Shown piece by piece: positions 19,562 to 29,885 of a DNA stretch of 64,000 nt. A model generated the notes under the pieces. The model did no database searches. It worked only from the letters and a program-made list of their open reading frames with translations, and had not been told where the DNA came from. The stretch covers positions 124,001-188,000 of the forward strand of contig CALXWP010000002.1 of assembly GCA_944392455.1 (NCBI GenBank). Direction: 5' to 3'. The position numbers and the translations under genes were made by a program. The DNA comes from an uncultured Clostridia bacterium. Its GTDB lineage: Bacteria > Bacillota > Clostridia > TANB77 > CAG-508. The stretch's first letter is position 1, and each line of letters begins with the position of its first letter.

Positions 19562-19850
19562 AAAAGCTAATCTTCCTAAAAGATATAGGACGATTAGCTT
19601 TATATATCGTGGTACCACCTAACTTCATTAATTACATAACTTCATAATTTCAATAATTAACCTCATTAATGCTATAACGGGCTTTCCCGTCTTTTCCTAC
19701 TATTATTTCAAAAAAGAACCTAAAAAGTGAAATTCAGTTTAATTAATATTAAATAAGCTCTCAGCCTCCGACTTATTTTCTCTTTAAATATTTTTTTGAT
19801 TAAACTTACTTTGCTTCTTCAATGGTTTTAATATTTTCAAATTTAATAGC
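19562..19850 (-). promoter_or_regulatory. Phe-specific T-box leader of pheST
   Basis: The conserved T-box AGGTGGTACCACG is at complement 19608-19620, followed on the minus strand by a strong terminator (AAGCTAATC...GATTAGCTT and T-run, 19562-19604). Upstream in the transcript the stem I specifier region reads GAATTTCAC with TTC (Phe) at complement 19729-19731, and an AGTAGG-like box and a GGGAAAGCCCG stem are also present. Uncharged tRNA-Phe would bind, favour the antiterminator and switch on pheS-pheT. Confidence 0.92.
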
Positions 19851-19927
19851 AATATTATATCATAAAATATATTAATTTCAATACTTTAAATAATATTTTT
19901 TATTTTTCAAAATGATGATGTAGAACT

Positions 19928-20455
19928 TTATGATATAACTTTTAAAAATTTCTTATATGTGGAATCATGAGCAATCTTTGCCCATTCATCCATCTCATTG
20001 GTCCTTATCTGAATTTCAGCTCTATATGGTATAAAAAATCTGCCTAAATTCAAATATTCTTTTAGTATAATATGATAACTCATATAACCACTCTTTTTTG
20101 GATTTTTTATATAATCTTTTTCTAGAACAATATTAAATTTGTTTTCGTTTTTTATACATCTTACTAAATCATAAACTTCATTTTCATTATTACATATAAC
20201 TCTTACTCCAACAATATCATTTATATTTTGTAACATTTCTTCTAGAGTTAAATCATATCCTTTATATTTCATTTTTTCAATTAAACTAGTATATGTTTTT
20301 ATTCTAGATTCTAATCTACTTATTTCGTTAATTTTATTATTTTTTATTACATCTTTTACACTATTTAATATTTGTATTCTAGTAAAATCCGCGCTATTAC
20401 ATATATTTTTATATACATAATAGCTCAAGTCAATATTAAATTGTTTTTTATCCAT
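19928..20455 (-). CDS. Small RelA/SpoT-domain protein (putative small alarmone synthetase)
   Basis: A 175-residue protein covering only a RelA/SpoT synthetase fold. Visible motifs are RLESRIKTYTSLIEKMKYKG, DIVGVRVICNNENEVY, KDYIKNPKKSGYMSYHIIL (matching the KxYIxxPKxxGYxSxH motif) and AEIQIRTNEMDEWAKIAHD (matching ExQIRTxxMxxWAxxEH). In known enzymes these bind ATP and GDP/GTP to make (p)ppGpp. The final His is kept, but the preceding Glu of the EH pair is replaced by Ala. There is no hydrolase, TGS or ACT domain. It stands alone, divergent from the PHP gene. Synthetase activity is likely but unproven. Confidence 0.8.
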   Translation of the reverse strand: MDKKQFNIDLSYYVYKNICNSADFTRIQILNSVKDVIKNNKINEISRLESRIKTYTSLIEKMKYKGYDLTLEEMLQNINDIVGVRVICNNENEVYDLVRCIKNENKFNIVLEKDYIKNPKKSGYMSYHIILKEYLNLGRFFIPYRAEIQIRTNEMDEWAKIAHDSTYKKFLKVIS

Positions 20456-20737
20456 TATGTTCCTCCTCTTCTTTTGGCCACAAGATAGTATTATAACACT
20501 TTATTTTGTTTTTTTCAACAGTTTTATAGAAAATTTACAAATTTTGTAATTATACTAATTCTTTATTTAATATTTTATATATAATATTCTATTTTTTTTA
20601 TTATATGATAGTGTTGTTTTTTCTATTTTTTTCAAACTAATTAACCTACAATATATTTGTATATATAAAAAATTATGAATCTTTATTCTATAAAATAAAA
20701 AAATATGATAAAATATAAAAATAGAAGGAGTATAAAT

Positions 20738-22177
20738 ATGGAAAAATATTTAACACAAAAAGATATAGATTCTTATTTAAAAACAATTACACATTTAGAA
20801 GATACAACTGCAGATTTGCACAATCATACAACAGGTTCAGATGGAACACAATCTCCATTATTAATGCTATTAAGAGCAAGTAATAGAGGAAAAAACATTG
20901 TATCTATGTCAGATCATGATAGTGTGAAAGGTTATACCCAATTAAAGACGCAAATATTAAAAATATTAGAGAAGTTAGAAGAAATAAATAATAAAGATGA
21001 TGTATCTATAGAGGAAAAACGTAAAGTTCAACTAGGTTCCAAAAGATTACTAAAGATATTAGAAAGTATAAAGATATTACCTGCAGCAGAATTAATTACT
21101 TCTTACAAAGGTCATACAATAGAAATATTAGGTTATGGAGTAAATCCAGATATATTAGGAGAAAAAATAGAAGAACTTCACGTTGGATTAGTTCCTGGCT
21201 CAAAATTATTATTAGAAGGAACAGATAGAATTATAAAAGATAATAATCTTGTATTTGATAGATTTGTAATAGATCATCGATCAGATTTTAAAGGTCTGTT
21301 TTTTCATGAGTTATGTAAGCATCCAGAAAATGCTAAGCTTTATGAAAATATTCCTGGAGATACTGAAGAAGAAAAAGCAGAGAATTTTTCTAGACTATAT
21401 TTAGAAAATGAAGATTCCCCATTTTATGTAGATATGAATAAAACAGAAACAAGAGGAATAAAACAAATTAGAGCAGATATACTTAGTATGATAGAAAGAA
21501 ATAAAAATAGTATAAAATTTGACCCAGCTGTTATACAAAATTCACATGCAATTTCAAATGAATTCTATGCAGAATTAATAAAACATCCTGAAAATATGCA
21601 TTTATTAAGTAGAGATGTAGATACACTAAAAAAATTTATTTATGGTGAATTATATAATAATGAGTCCCCATTCTTTATTGATATGTCACCAAGTAGACCA
21701 AGTTTACAGGCAACCATAGATGCAATTCATGAAGCTGGTGGAATGGCTTTTCTAGCACACCCTGGTAGATATAGTAAACAATTTGATGTAAAAAAAGAAA
21801 TAGAACAAGGAAAATTATTTGATGACATAGATGGTGTCGAAGTATTCTATCCTACACATAGTGAAGAATTTAGACAATATCTTTTAGAAGAGTGTAGAAA
21901 ACGTGATTTAAAAGTGTCAGGTGGAAGTGATGATCACTTAGCTCCTAAAGATGGTGAAGAATATAAGATGGGAACTGTTAAAGTTCCAGAGATTCCAGAA
22001 ACATCATGGATTAATGACTATTTAAAAACAGGTACAGACTATATTCATATGGCATTAGAACAAAAGGTACTTATTGATAGACTTAAGAAATTAAGAGACG
22101 AAAAGCAACAGAAAACTGAGCAATTAGTAGAATTATCAAAAGAAAAAGATAGAGGTAAAGCCTATGGAAAAAATTAA
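20738..22177 (+). CDS. PHP-domain metal-dependent phosphoesterase-like protein
   Basis: About 479 residues from ATG 20738, which follows AGAAGGAGTATAAAT. The PHP metal motifs are spread along the chain: DLHNHTTGSDGTQ, MSDHDSVKGY, PAAELITSY, FLAHPGRYSKQFD and GGSDDHLAPKDG. A long helical insert (residues about 60-300) separates the first motifs from the last ones, unlike the compact PHP nucleotidases such as YciV. The substrate is unknown. The stop overlaps the next gene by 14 bases, so they are probably co-translated. Confidence 0.85.
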   Translation: MEKYLTQKDIDSYLKTITHLEDTTADLHNHTTGSDGTQSPLLMLLRASNRGKNIVSMSDHDSVKGYTQLKTQILKILEKLEEINNKDDVSIEEKRKVQLGSKRLLKILESIKILPAAELITSYKGHTIEILGYGVNPDILGEKIEELHVGLVPGSKLLLEGTDRIIKDNNLVFDRFVIDHRSDFKGLFFHELCKHPENAKLYENIPGDTEEEKAENFSRLYLENEDSPFYVDMNKTETRGIKQIRADILSMIERNKNSIKFDPAVIQNSHAISNEFYAELIKHPENMHLLSRDVDTLKKFIYGELYNNESPFFIDMSPSRPSLQATIDAIHEAGGMAFLAHPGRYSKQFDVKKEIEQGKLFDDIDGVEVFYPTHSEEFRQYLLEECRKRDLKVSGGSDDHLAPKDGEEYKMGTVKVPEIPETSWINDYLKTGTDYIHMALEQKVLIDRLKKLRDEKQQKTEQLVELSKEKDRGKAYGKN

Positions 22178-22454
22178 GGATTTTTTTAGAAAACTTTTTT
22201 TCAGAAATAAACAGTTAAAGATTGAATCCAAAAATGAAAATATTAATGTTGAATCCAAAAATAATATGAAAGAAAGTTTACGAATAGATAAAAGAAGGTT
22301 AGAATTAATTGAGTTACAAAAAAAATTTGAGAAAAATGAATTAGATTTATATAGTCTAACCAAAAAGCAAATACAAGATCTGACAGCACTATATGAAGAA
22401 CAAGTAAAAGAATTAAATTATAAATTAGGTACAATAAGAAACTCAGAATCTTAG
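22164..22454 (+). CDS. Small charged coiled-coil protein, unknown function
   Basis: A 96-residue protein starting inside the PHP gene (14-base overlap). It begins with a short amphipathic basic helix (IKDFFRKLFFRNKQ), has an Asn/Lys/Glu-rich linker and ends in a predicted coiled coil (ELIELQKKFEKNELDLYSL and onward). No family recognised. The overlap implies translational coupling and a job linked to the PHP protein. A terminator overlaps its stop, making the pair a two-gene unit. Confidence 0.7.
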   Translation: MEKIKDFFRKLFFRNKQLKIESKNENINVESKNNMKESLRIDKRRLELIELQKKFEKNELDLYSLTKKQIQDLTALYEEQVKELNYKLGTIRNSES

Positions 22455-22470
22455 GTTCTGAGTTTCTTAT
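22436..22470 (+). terminator. Terminator of the PHP/coiled-coil unit
   Basis: AAGAAACTCAGAA pairs with TTCTGAGTTTCTT across the stop codon, followed by a T-containing tail. Confidence 0.75.
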
Positions 22471-22564
22471 CTTATCTAAAATCAAAGCTTTTAACTATAT
22501 TCATTCCTATTTTAAATTTCTCTCATCTGTGATATAATATGTATCATATTATTTTTGGAGGATA

Positions 22565-24836
22565 ATGATGAATAATAAATACTTAAAAACTTTAGAATAT
22601 GATAAGATCATTGATAAACTAAGTAATTATTGTAAAACATATATCGGAAAAGAAAACTTAAAGAATATTAAGCCATCTTTTTCTAAATTAGAAGTATTAG
22701 ATTTATTAGAACTAACAAATGAGGCTATTAGCTTAATTTATAGAAAGTCAAATATTCCTCTTTCTGAAGTTCCCAATATATCTGTATATATTAAAAATTT
22801 AGAAAGCAGTATGGTTTTATCTAATAAACCATTGTTAGATATTGCTAAATTATTAAAAATATCAAGAGAAGTAAAAGAATATTTCTTTAATGATGATGAT
22901 TTTGATTATTCCGAATATGAATCTTTACATAGTTTTTTTAATAATATCTATACAAATAAATCTATAGAAGATAAGATTTTTGATGTAGTTATAGATGAAA
23001 ATACAATAGCAGATGATGCTTCCCCTACACTTAACTCATTAAGAAAACAGAGTAAAAAATTAGAACAATCAATTAGAGATAAACTAAATTCATTTATTCA
23101 TTCAAATACCTATTCAAAATATATAATGGAACCTATAATAACTATTAGATCTGATAGGTATGTTATTCCTATAAAAGAAGAATACAAATCTCAAGTAAAA
23201 GGATTTATTCATGATGTTTCTAGTAGTGGTTCTACTGTATTTATAGAACCAATTAGTGTTTTTGAATTAAATAATGAAATAGCTAATATAAAAGTTGAAG
23301 AAGATATTGAAATAGAAAAAATATTAGCTAATCTTTCTAGCCTGTTATATGATTATACTGATAAATTAAAATATAATTTAAATTTATTAGGAGAGTTAGA
23401 TTTAATATTTGCAAAAGCAAATTATTCAATAGAAATTAATGGTATTAAACCAGTATTAAATGATACAAAATACCTTGATTTAAAATCAGCAAGGCATCCT
23501 TTAATTGATAAAGATAAAGTTGTACCAATAGATATTTTGATTGGAAAAGATTATTCTTCATTAGTTATAACTGGTCCTAATACTGGTGGAAAGACTGTAT
23601 CTTTAAAAACAACAGGTCTGCTACTTTTAATGGCATATACCGGAATATTCATTCCTGCAAAAGAAAATAGTAGTATTTATGTATTTGATAATATTTTTGC
23701 AGATATTGGTGATGAACAAAGTATTCAAGAATCATTAAGTACATTTTCTTCTCACATGTCAACCATAATAGAGATTATAAATAAAGCCACATCAAATAGC
23801 TTAGTTTTATTAGACGAACTTCGGATCAGGTACTGACCCTATAGAAGGAGCAAACTTAGCAATTAGTATATTAAAGAACTTCTTTGATTTAGGTATTACA
23901 ACTATTTCTACAACACACTATCAGGAACTTAAAAATTACTGTTTAGTAACTAAGGGTTTTCAAAATGCTAGTTGTGAATTTGATTTAGAAAATTTAAGAC
24001 CAACATATAAGTTATTAATTGGTATACCTGGAAAAAGTAATGCTTTTGCAATTAGTAAAAAGTTAGGATTAAATGACAAGATTTTGGATTATGCTAATTC
24101 TTTAATGAAACAAGATGATATAAGTATTGAAGAATTAATGAAAAATATATATGATGACAAAATAGAAATTGAAAAAGAAAAAGAAAAAATCAAACAAAAT
24201 TCTGCTCAAGTTGAAGAATTAAGAAAAAAATTAGAAAATCAAAATAAATTCTGGCAAGAAAAACAAAATAATATCTTGCAAAAAGCAAGAGAAGAAGCAA
24301 AAGAAATTTTATCTGATGCTAAAGAAGAAGCTACTTCAGTAATTAATGAACTTAATTCTCTAGGAAAAAATGATTTAGCAAAAGCAAATAATTTAAGAAA
24401 CAAATTAAATGAAAAATTAAAAGATGTATCTGCAAATGACAGTAATACACTAAACTTAGATGCGTTAAAGGCTTTAAATAATAAATTTAGTTTAAAAAAT
24501 AATACTTTAGATAATAAAAAGAAAAATAATAATAAAAATACTTCACACTCTTCTGTTACATTTTCTAAAGTTAATCAATTTAAATCACAAAACATATCTA
24601 GTGAAATAAATGTAATTGGTATGAATGTTGATGAAGCAGTATTTGTAATAGATAAATACCTTGATGATTGTGCTATTGCAAAATTATCACCTATCAGAAT
24701 AGTTCATGGCAAAGGTACTGGTAAATTAAGAGAAGGAATTCATAAATTTTTAAAAACTAATCCTCATGTGGCTTCATTTAGACTAGGAACATTTGGTGAA
24801 GGCGAAATGGGCGTTACAGTAGTTGAATTAAAATAA
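22565..24836 (+). CDS. mutS2: MutS2 endonuclease/ATPase, needs +1 frameshift at a CGG codon
   Basis: MutS2 acts on recombination intermediates and on stalled or collided ribosomes. The first part gives the clamp/lever region, Walker A TGPNTGGKT and then ...SLVLLDEL. Codon 420 is CGG (23822-23824), and the zero frame ends with RIRY and TGA. Skipping the C gives GSGTDPIEGANLA, exactly the conserved Walker B/ABC region, then an open frame through the coiled coil to the C-terminal Smr domain (INVIGMNVDEAVFVIDKYLD, IVHGKGTGKLREGI, ending VTVVELK). Total 2272 bases, i.e. 756 codons plus stop plus one base. The roughly 1000 downstream bases carry no other lesion. Start ATG 22565 or 22568 after GGAGG. 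Confidence 0.95.
23822..23824 (+). other. CGG +1 frameshift site, mutS2
   Basis: Context GAA CTT CGG ATC A. The zero frame meets TGA four codons on. The +1 frame reads DELGSGTDP, where the glycine is nearly invariant in the family, so the residue inserted is most likely Gly from GGA. Confidence 0.9.
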
Positions 24837-24868
24837 AACAGGAGCTAAAAAGTTCCTGTTCAATTTTT
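24837..24868 (+). terminator. Terminator between convergent mutS2 and mtaB
   Basis: AACAGGAGCT pairs with AGTTCCTGTT, followed by a T-rich tail, directly after the mutS2 stop. Confidence 0.75.
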
Positions 24869-24873
24869 ATGTT

Positions 24874-26161
24874 TTATTTTGCTATTAATTCTAATTTATC
24901 TACATCTACTATCTTTACTTTTTTAATAACATTATCTAAATTATCATTCGTTTCTAATTTAACAACCATATAATTAGTTGTATGACCTTTCATATATTTT
25001 TTTTCATTTTCTATATGAGGCTCTTCAAATAATACTTCTACTTCTTTTCCTATATATTCCTTATTATATTCTTCTTCATTTTTATTTGAAAGTTCAATAA
25101 GTTTTCTACTTCTCTCTTCTTTTACATTCCCATCTATTTGGTTTGGCATTACTGCTGCTTTTGTTCCCTTTCTTTGAGAATATTTAAATACATGCATTTT
25201 ATAGAATTTAATTTCTTTTAAATTTTCATATGTAATATTAAATTCTTCTTCAGTCTCTCCAGGGAAGCCAACTATTACATCTGTTGTCAAAGAAACATTT
25301 GGATAAGTTCTTCTTAATAAATTCACTCCATTTTTAAATTCTTCTATTGTGTATCTTCTATTCATTCTCTTTAAAGTATCATTACATGCACTTTGAAGAG
25401 ATAAATGGAATTGATCACATATTTTATCTAATTTTGATAATCTTTCAACAAATTCTTCAGTTATTAATGTTGGTTCCAATGATCCGAAGTCTTATTCTTT
25501 TTATTTTTTCTATTTTATTAATATCTTCTAATAAATCAATTAATTTATAATTATCTTTAAAATCCCTACCATACGAAGCTAAATGTATTCCTGTTATTAC
25601 AACTTCTTTAATGCCTTCTTCTGATATTTTAGTAATTTCACTTATTACACTTTCTTTTTTTCTACTTCTTATATGTCCTCTTGCATATGGTATTATACAA
25701 TATGAACAAAATCTATCACATCCATCTTGCACTTTTATAACTGCTCTTGTTTTTTCTGTAAAAGTAACATCTCCAAAATCAGAATACTCTTCTTCATGTA
25801 ATACGTCTGAAATAATATTATTAGATTCTTCTTCAACATATTTAACTATTTCTTTCTTTTCATTAGTTCCAAGAATCAAATCTATTTCAGGAATTTTTTC
25901 TAATTCATCTTTTGCAACTTGTGCATAACAACCACAAGCAACTAATAGAGCATTTGGATTTAATTCTTTTACTTTTCTAAGCATTTGTCTTGATTTTCTA
26001 TCTGCCATATTTGTTACAGTACAAGTATTGACAATATATATATCTGCATATTCATCGAATTCAACTATATCATATCCTTTATTTTTAAATTCCTGTATCA
26101 TTGCATTTGTTTCATATTGATTTACTTTACATCCTAATGTACAAAATGCTACTGTTTTCAT
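24874..26161 (-). CDS. mtaB: tRNA t(6)A37 methylthiotransferase MtaB, needs +1 frameshift at a CGG codon
   Basis: Radical SAM enzyme that adds a methylthio group to t6A37. Start ATG 26161 after AAAGGAGATAGAA gives MKTVAFCTLGCKVNQYETNA, the MtaB signature of the UPF0004 domain. The radical SAM motif CDRFCSYCIIPYARG follows. Codon 226 is CGG (complement 25484-25486); the zero frame ends at 234 residues. Skipping the C gives RLGSLEPTLITEEF, the conserved family sequence, then the rest of the SAM barrel and the TRAM domain (EVLFEEPHIENEK, GHTTNYMVVKLE) to the stop at 24874. Total 1288 bases, i.e. 428 codons plus stop plus one base. Confidence 0.93.
25484..25486 (-). other. CGG +1 frameshift site, mtaB
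   Basis: Context AGA CTT CGG ATC A, sharing ACTTCGGATCA with the mutS2 site. Skipping the C gives RLGSLEP, conserved in MtaB proteins; the zero frame stops nine codons on. Confidence 0.9.
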
Positions 26162-26236
26162 TTCTATCTCCTTTAATATATTTTCATACATTTATGTATT
26201 ATTACATATTTTTGCTTTATTTTCAAGATATTACAT

Positions 26237-26270
26237 AAAAACAGTTATCTATTTTCAGATAACTGTTTTT
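26237..26270 (-). terminator. Terminator of groES-groEL
   Basis: AAAAACAGTTATCT pairs perfectly with AGATAACTGTTTTT; the tail on the minus strand is T-rich. It lies between the groEL stop and the mtaB start. Confidence 0.85.
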
Positions 26271-26289
26271 ATTTTAATTAACTATTTTA

Positions 26290-27978
<1,689 letters not shown>

Positions 27979-28028
27979 TTATATAAATATTAAAATTTAT
28001 GAATTAAAATCAATTAAAAATACTTTAA

Positions 28029-28316
<288 letters not shown>

Positions 28317-28407
28317 CTACCTCCTTAAAAATTTCTACCATTTTATATATATATTAATATGTAGTAAATTTATATATATGATATATATGTAGCATACTAA
28401 TATATTT

Positions 28408-28434
28408 TTAGCACTCTTTTGCTTTGACTGCTAA
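28408..28434 (-). promoter_or_regulatory. CIRCE operator (HrcA site) of groES-groEL
   Basis: TTAGCACTC - 9 bases - GACTGCTAA matches the CIRCE consensus TTAGCACTC-N9-GAGTGCTAA with a single mismatch in the right arm. It lies in the groES leader, so heat-shock control by the HrcA repressor is expected. Confidence 0.9.
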
Positions 28435-28601
28435 AAATATATACCCTTTTTATTTAAAAGTCAATACCTAATTTTAAATTTCACACAATATTCACATTTA
28501 CTCTAAAACCATACTTCTAACTAATGAAACCAAGTTTTAAATATTGACATATTAGAAAAAAAATGTTATTTTTGTTGTATATATAAAAGGAGGAGTAAAA
28601 T

Positions 28602-28895
28602 ATGGAACAAGAAACTCAAAAAACATTTGATACAAAAGGGATTGGCTTTGGAATTGCTTCTTTAGTACTTGGAATTGTATCTATTATATTTTTATATTAC
28701 ATTATTATATCTGTCATTTCAGCTGTTTTAGCAGTTATTTTTGGAATAATAGCTCTTGCTAAAGGTGATCATGCACTTGGAAAAACAGGATTAGTACTAG
28801 GTGTAATTTCACTAATAGTCACATTCTTACTATTCTTATTTTTACAAGTATTAGATGTATCTATCTTTATGATACCAGATTGGTATAAATTTTAA
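28602..28895 (+). CDS. Small DUF4190-like membrane protein
   Basis: A 97-residue protein with two to three hydrophobic segments: GIGFGIASLVLGIVSIIFLYY, then VISAVLAVIFGIIALAKG, and GLVLGVISLIVTFLLFLFL. The glycine-rich LVLGI/GLVLG pattern and the short cytosolic N-terminus match DUF4190-type proteins of unknown function. It stands alone with AAGGAGGAGTAAAAT before the ATG. Confidence 0.75.
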   Translation: MEQETQKTFDTKGIGFGIASLVLGIVSIIFLYYIIISVISAVLAVIFGIIALAKGDHALGKTGLVLGVISLIVTFLLFLFLQVLDVSIFMIPDWYKF

Positions 28896-29130
28896 TTTAA
28901 TATTACATTAATATATATCTTTATTAAAATATTAAATTAATTACTTAGTTTTAAATAAGGAAATTATAGAAGTTTTTATATACTCTATAATTTCTTTATT
29001 TTTTCATTTAATAAAATATAGTTTAAAGTAATTTATTAATTTTACTTTCATTTTACTGATATTATTTATTGATTTTAAATTGTATATAATATAGAATATT
29101 AAATATAATATAATTATTGGGAGGTAATAT

Positions 29131-29835
29131 ATGTCTATTCACTGTAATGCCAAAAAAGAAGATATTGAAAAAACTGTACTTATGCCAGGAGATCCTTTAA
29201 GATCTAAATATATAGCAGAAAATTTTTTAGAAAATACAAGATTAGTAAATACTGTAAGAAATATGCTTGCATATACAGGAACATATAAAGGTAAACCTGT
29301 AACTGTATTTTCTTCTGGCATGGGAATGCCTAGTATGGGAATTTATTCATATGAATTATATAAATTTTATGATGTAGAAAAAATAATTAGAATCGGATCT
29401 TGTGGCACATATAATAGAGATATACATTTATTTGATACAATATTAGTAGATAAATCATATACTGAAGGTAATTTTGCTTACGAGTGGAGTAAAAAAGAAG
29501 AACATGTTATAGAAGCATCTGCTGAATTAAATGATTTAATAGAAAATACAGCCAAAAAACTTGGAATTAATTATGTTAGAGGAAATGCTTTTTGTAATGA
29601 TTGTTTTGATGGATATCTTGATCATTTAGATGATTTTATTAATAACTTACCTAAAGATGTCCTTGGATGTGAAATGGAAGCTTTTGCATTATTTTATATG
29701 GCTAAATATTTTGGTAGACAAGCTTCATGTTTACTTACTGTAGTTGATGCATATTTTCAAAACAAATCAATTACATCTGATGAAAGAGAGCGTTCTCTAA
29801 ATGAAATGATTACTCTTGCTTTAGAAAGTATATAG
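29131..29835 (+). CDS. deoD: Purine nucleoside phosphorylase DeoD-type
   Basis: Hexameric phosphorylase that cleaves purine (deoxy)nucleosides to base and sugar-1-phosphate. 234 residues. MPGDPLRSKYIAENFL and SSGMGMPSMGIYSYEL are family signatures, with IRIGSCGTYNRDIHLFD for phosphate binding, and GCEMEAFALFYMAKYFG carrying the Met-Glu pair that contacts ribose. The catalytic Asp is in the C-terminal segment. Start ATG after GGGAGGTAATAT. Confidence 0.95.
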   Translation: MSIHCNAKKEDIEKTVLMPGDPLRSKYIAENFLENTRLVNTVRNMLAYTGTYKGKPVTVFSSGMGMPSMGIYSYELYKFYDVEKIIRIGSCGTYNRDIHLFDTILVDKSYTEGNFAYEWSKKEEHVIEASAELNDLIENTAKKLGINYVRGNAFCNDCFDGYLDHLDDFINNLPKDVLGCEMEAFALFYMAKYFGRQASCLLTVVDAYFQNKSITSDERERSLNEMITLALESI

Positions 29836-29847
29836 ATATATTTATAT

Positions 29848-29883
29848 AAAAATACCTGTCATATAATTGACAGGTATTTTTAT
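29848..29883. terminator. Bidirectional terminator between deoD and mgtA
   Basis: AAAAATACCTGTCA pairs with TGACAGGTATTTTT with A and T runs on both sides, serving the two convergent genes. Confidence 0.85.
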
Positions 29884-29885
29884 TT

